A stretch of 16,179 nucleotides of DNA from CAVVXX01 sp052389895 (GTDB lineage Bacteria; Pseudomonadota; Alphaproteobacteria; Micropepsales; Micropepsaceae): NCBI GenBank assembly GCA_052389895.1, contig JBQTHM010000040.1, positions 1 through 16,179 of the forward strand, given 5' to 3'. Of this stretch, positions 13,100-16,179 are shown piece by piece. Each line of letters starts with the position of its first letter. The first letter of the stretch is position 1. The notes beneath the pieces are model-generated. The model was not told where the DNA came from. It did no database searches and saw only the letters and a list, made by a program, of their open reading frames with translations. Made by a program: the position numbers and the translations under genes.

Positions 13100-13471
13100 A
13101 TGCCGACAGTCAATCAACTGGTGCGTAAGGCACGCGGTCACAGAGCAAAGCGGAACAAGGTTCCGGCCCTTGCAAGCTGCCCACAAAAGCGCGGCGTATG
13201 CACGCGTGTCTACACGACGACCCCGAAGAAGCCCAACTCGGCGCTGCGCAAAGTCGCGAAAGTGCGGCTCACCAACGGCTACGAAGTGGTGAGCTACATC
13301 CCCGGTGAGGGGCACAACCTTCAGGAACACTCGGTCGTACTCATTCGTGGCGGGCGCGTGAAGGACCTGCCGGGCGTCCGCTATCACATCCTTCGGGGCG
13401 TGCTTGACACCCAAGGCGTGAAAGATCGCAAACAGCGCCGTTCGCTCTACGGCGCAAAAAGACCGAAATAG
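13100..13471 (+). CDS. rpsL: 30S ribosomal protein S12
   Basis: This encodes a 123-residue S12, the decoding-centre protein. Landmarks are MPTVNQLVRKARG at the start, KKPNSALRKVAKVRL at about residues 43-57, and LIRGGRVKDLPGVRYH at about 81-96. Lys43 and Lys88, whose changes give streptomycin resistance in other bacteria, are both wild type. Asp89 sits in the KDLPG context methylthiolated by RimO where that enzyme exists. The start is ATG 13100 with GGAAAGG (13087-13093) upstream; an in-frame GTG at 13079 would add seven non-conserved residues and overlap the ribosome binding site. It heads the str operon, behind a probable promoter and leader. rpsG follows after nine bases. Confidence 0.98.
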   Translation: MPTVNQLVRKARGHRAKRNKVPALASCPQKRGVCTRVYTTTPKKPNSALRKVAKVRLTNGYEVVSYIPGEGHNLQEHSVVLIRGGRVKDLPGVRYHILRGVLDTQGVKDRKQRRSLYGAKRPK

Positions 13472-13480
13472 GAGCGCGCG

Positions 13481-13951
13481 ATGTCACGCCGCCGCCGGGC
13501 CGAAAAACGCGAGATTGTACCCGATGCCAAGTTCGGCGACCTCGTTATCGCCAAGTTCATGAACTGTCTGATGCATGAGGGCAAAAAGTCGGTTGCCGAG
13601 CGCATGGTCTATGGCGCGCTCGATACCATTCAGTCCAAAACTCGGCAGGATCCGCTGAACGTTTTCCATGAAGCATTGCGCAATGTAAGCCCCGCGCTGG
13701 AAGTGCGCTCTCGCCGGGTAGGTGGCGCGACCTACCAGGTTCCAGTTGAAGTGCGCCCCGACAGAAGCCGGGCTCTTGCCATCCGCTGGATCATTTCCTC
13801 GGCGCGGGGGCGCAACGAGCCGACCATGATCGGGCGGCTGTCGGGTGAACTAATGGACGCGGCCGCCAATCGCGGCACGGCCGTCAAGAAACGGGAAGAC
13901 ACCCACAAGATGGCCGAAGCCAATCGCGCCTTCTCGCATTATCGCTGGTAA
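13481..13951 (+). CDS. rpsG: 30S ribosomal protein S7
   Basis: This encodes a 156-residue S7, the primary 16S rRNA 3'-domain binder that nucleates assembly of the small-subunit head and lines the E site. Landmarks are MSRRRRAEKREI at the start, the signature region DPLNVFHEALRNVSPALEVR at about residues 57-76, GGATYQVPVEV, and the C-terminal helix ending NRAFSHYRW. AGGAG at 13470-13474 overlaps the rpsL stop and serves as the ribosome binding site. The nine-base rpsL-rpsG spacer is too short for the E. coli type of S7 repression site. The gene is followed after twelve bases by fusA. Confidence 0.98.
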   Translation: MSRRRRAEKREIVPDAKFGDLVIAKFMNCLMHEGKKSVAERMVYGALDTIQSKTRQDPLNVFHEALRNVSPALEVRSRRVGGATYQVPVEVRPDRSRALAIRWIISSARGRNEPTMIGRLSGELMDAAANRGTAVKKREDTHKMAEANRAFSHYRW

Positions 13952-13963
13952 CCGGTTCTTCCC

Positions 13964-16039
<2,076 letters not shown>

Positions 16040-16052
16040 CAAGGAGACGACA

Positions 16053-16179
<127 letters not shown>

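Overview
This window is a single-direction housekeeping cluster for protein synthesis, export and transcription. All genes are on the + strand. It runs from the 3' end of one tuf gene through tRNA-Trp, secE, nusG, rplK, rplA, rplJ, rplL, rpoB and rpoC, then a CPBP-family membrane-protein gene, then rpsL, rpsG, fusA and the 5' end of a second tuf gene. The organism is most likely an alphaproteobacterium with fairly high GC. This rests on the order tuf - tRNA-Trp - secE - nusG - rplKAJL - rpoBC followed directly by the str operon, on an L10-leader-like RNA before rplJ, and on proteobacterial-type RpoB, RpoC, NusG and EF-G sequences. I cannot name the genus.

Region 1 (1-1100): end of EF-Tu, tRNA-Trp(CCA), the SecE translocase subunit and the NusG transcription factor. 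Region 2 (1101-3439): the L11/L1 pair joined by an ATGA overlap, a 210-base rplJ leader carrying the L10-leader fold, then L10 and L7/L12. Region 3 (3440-11908): a 121-base rplL-rpoB spacer with a terminator-like hairpin, the beta and beta' subunits of RNA polymerase, and a strong intrinsic terminator after rpoC. Region 4 (11909-13099): the CPBP gene, which has no link to translation, then a roughly 390-base gap holding the probable str-operon promoter (TTGACG / TATATA) and a long 5' leader ending in a terminator-like hairpin just before the rpsL ribosome binding site. Region 5 (13100-16179): S12, S7, EF-G and the start of EF-Tu.

The genes form ribosome parts (L11, L1, L10, L7/L12, S12, S7), the elongation factors that work at the L10-L12 stalk (EF-G, EF-Tu), the core polymerase, and NusG, which couples transcription to translation. 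The coding genes are ordinary and well conserved; I see no broken gene, insertion sequence, CRISPR array or phage element. The points worth a second look are regulatory or contextual: the candidate attenuating leader of the str operon, a mutually exclusive hairpin at the 3' edge of the L10 leader, the CPBP gene inserted between the polymerase and str operons, the missing Shine-Dalgarno sequence of fusA, and two same-direction tuf genes bracketing the cluster. I found no convincing new multi-gene system.
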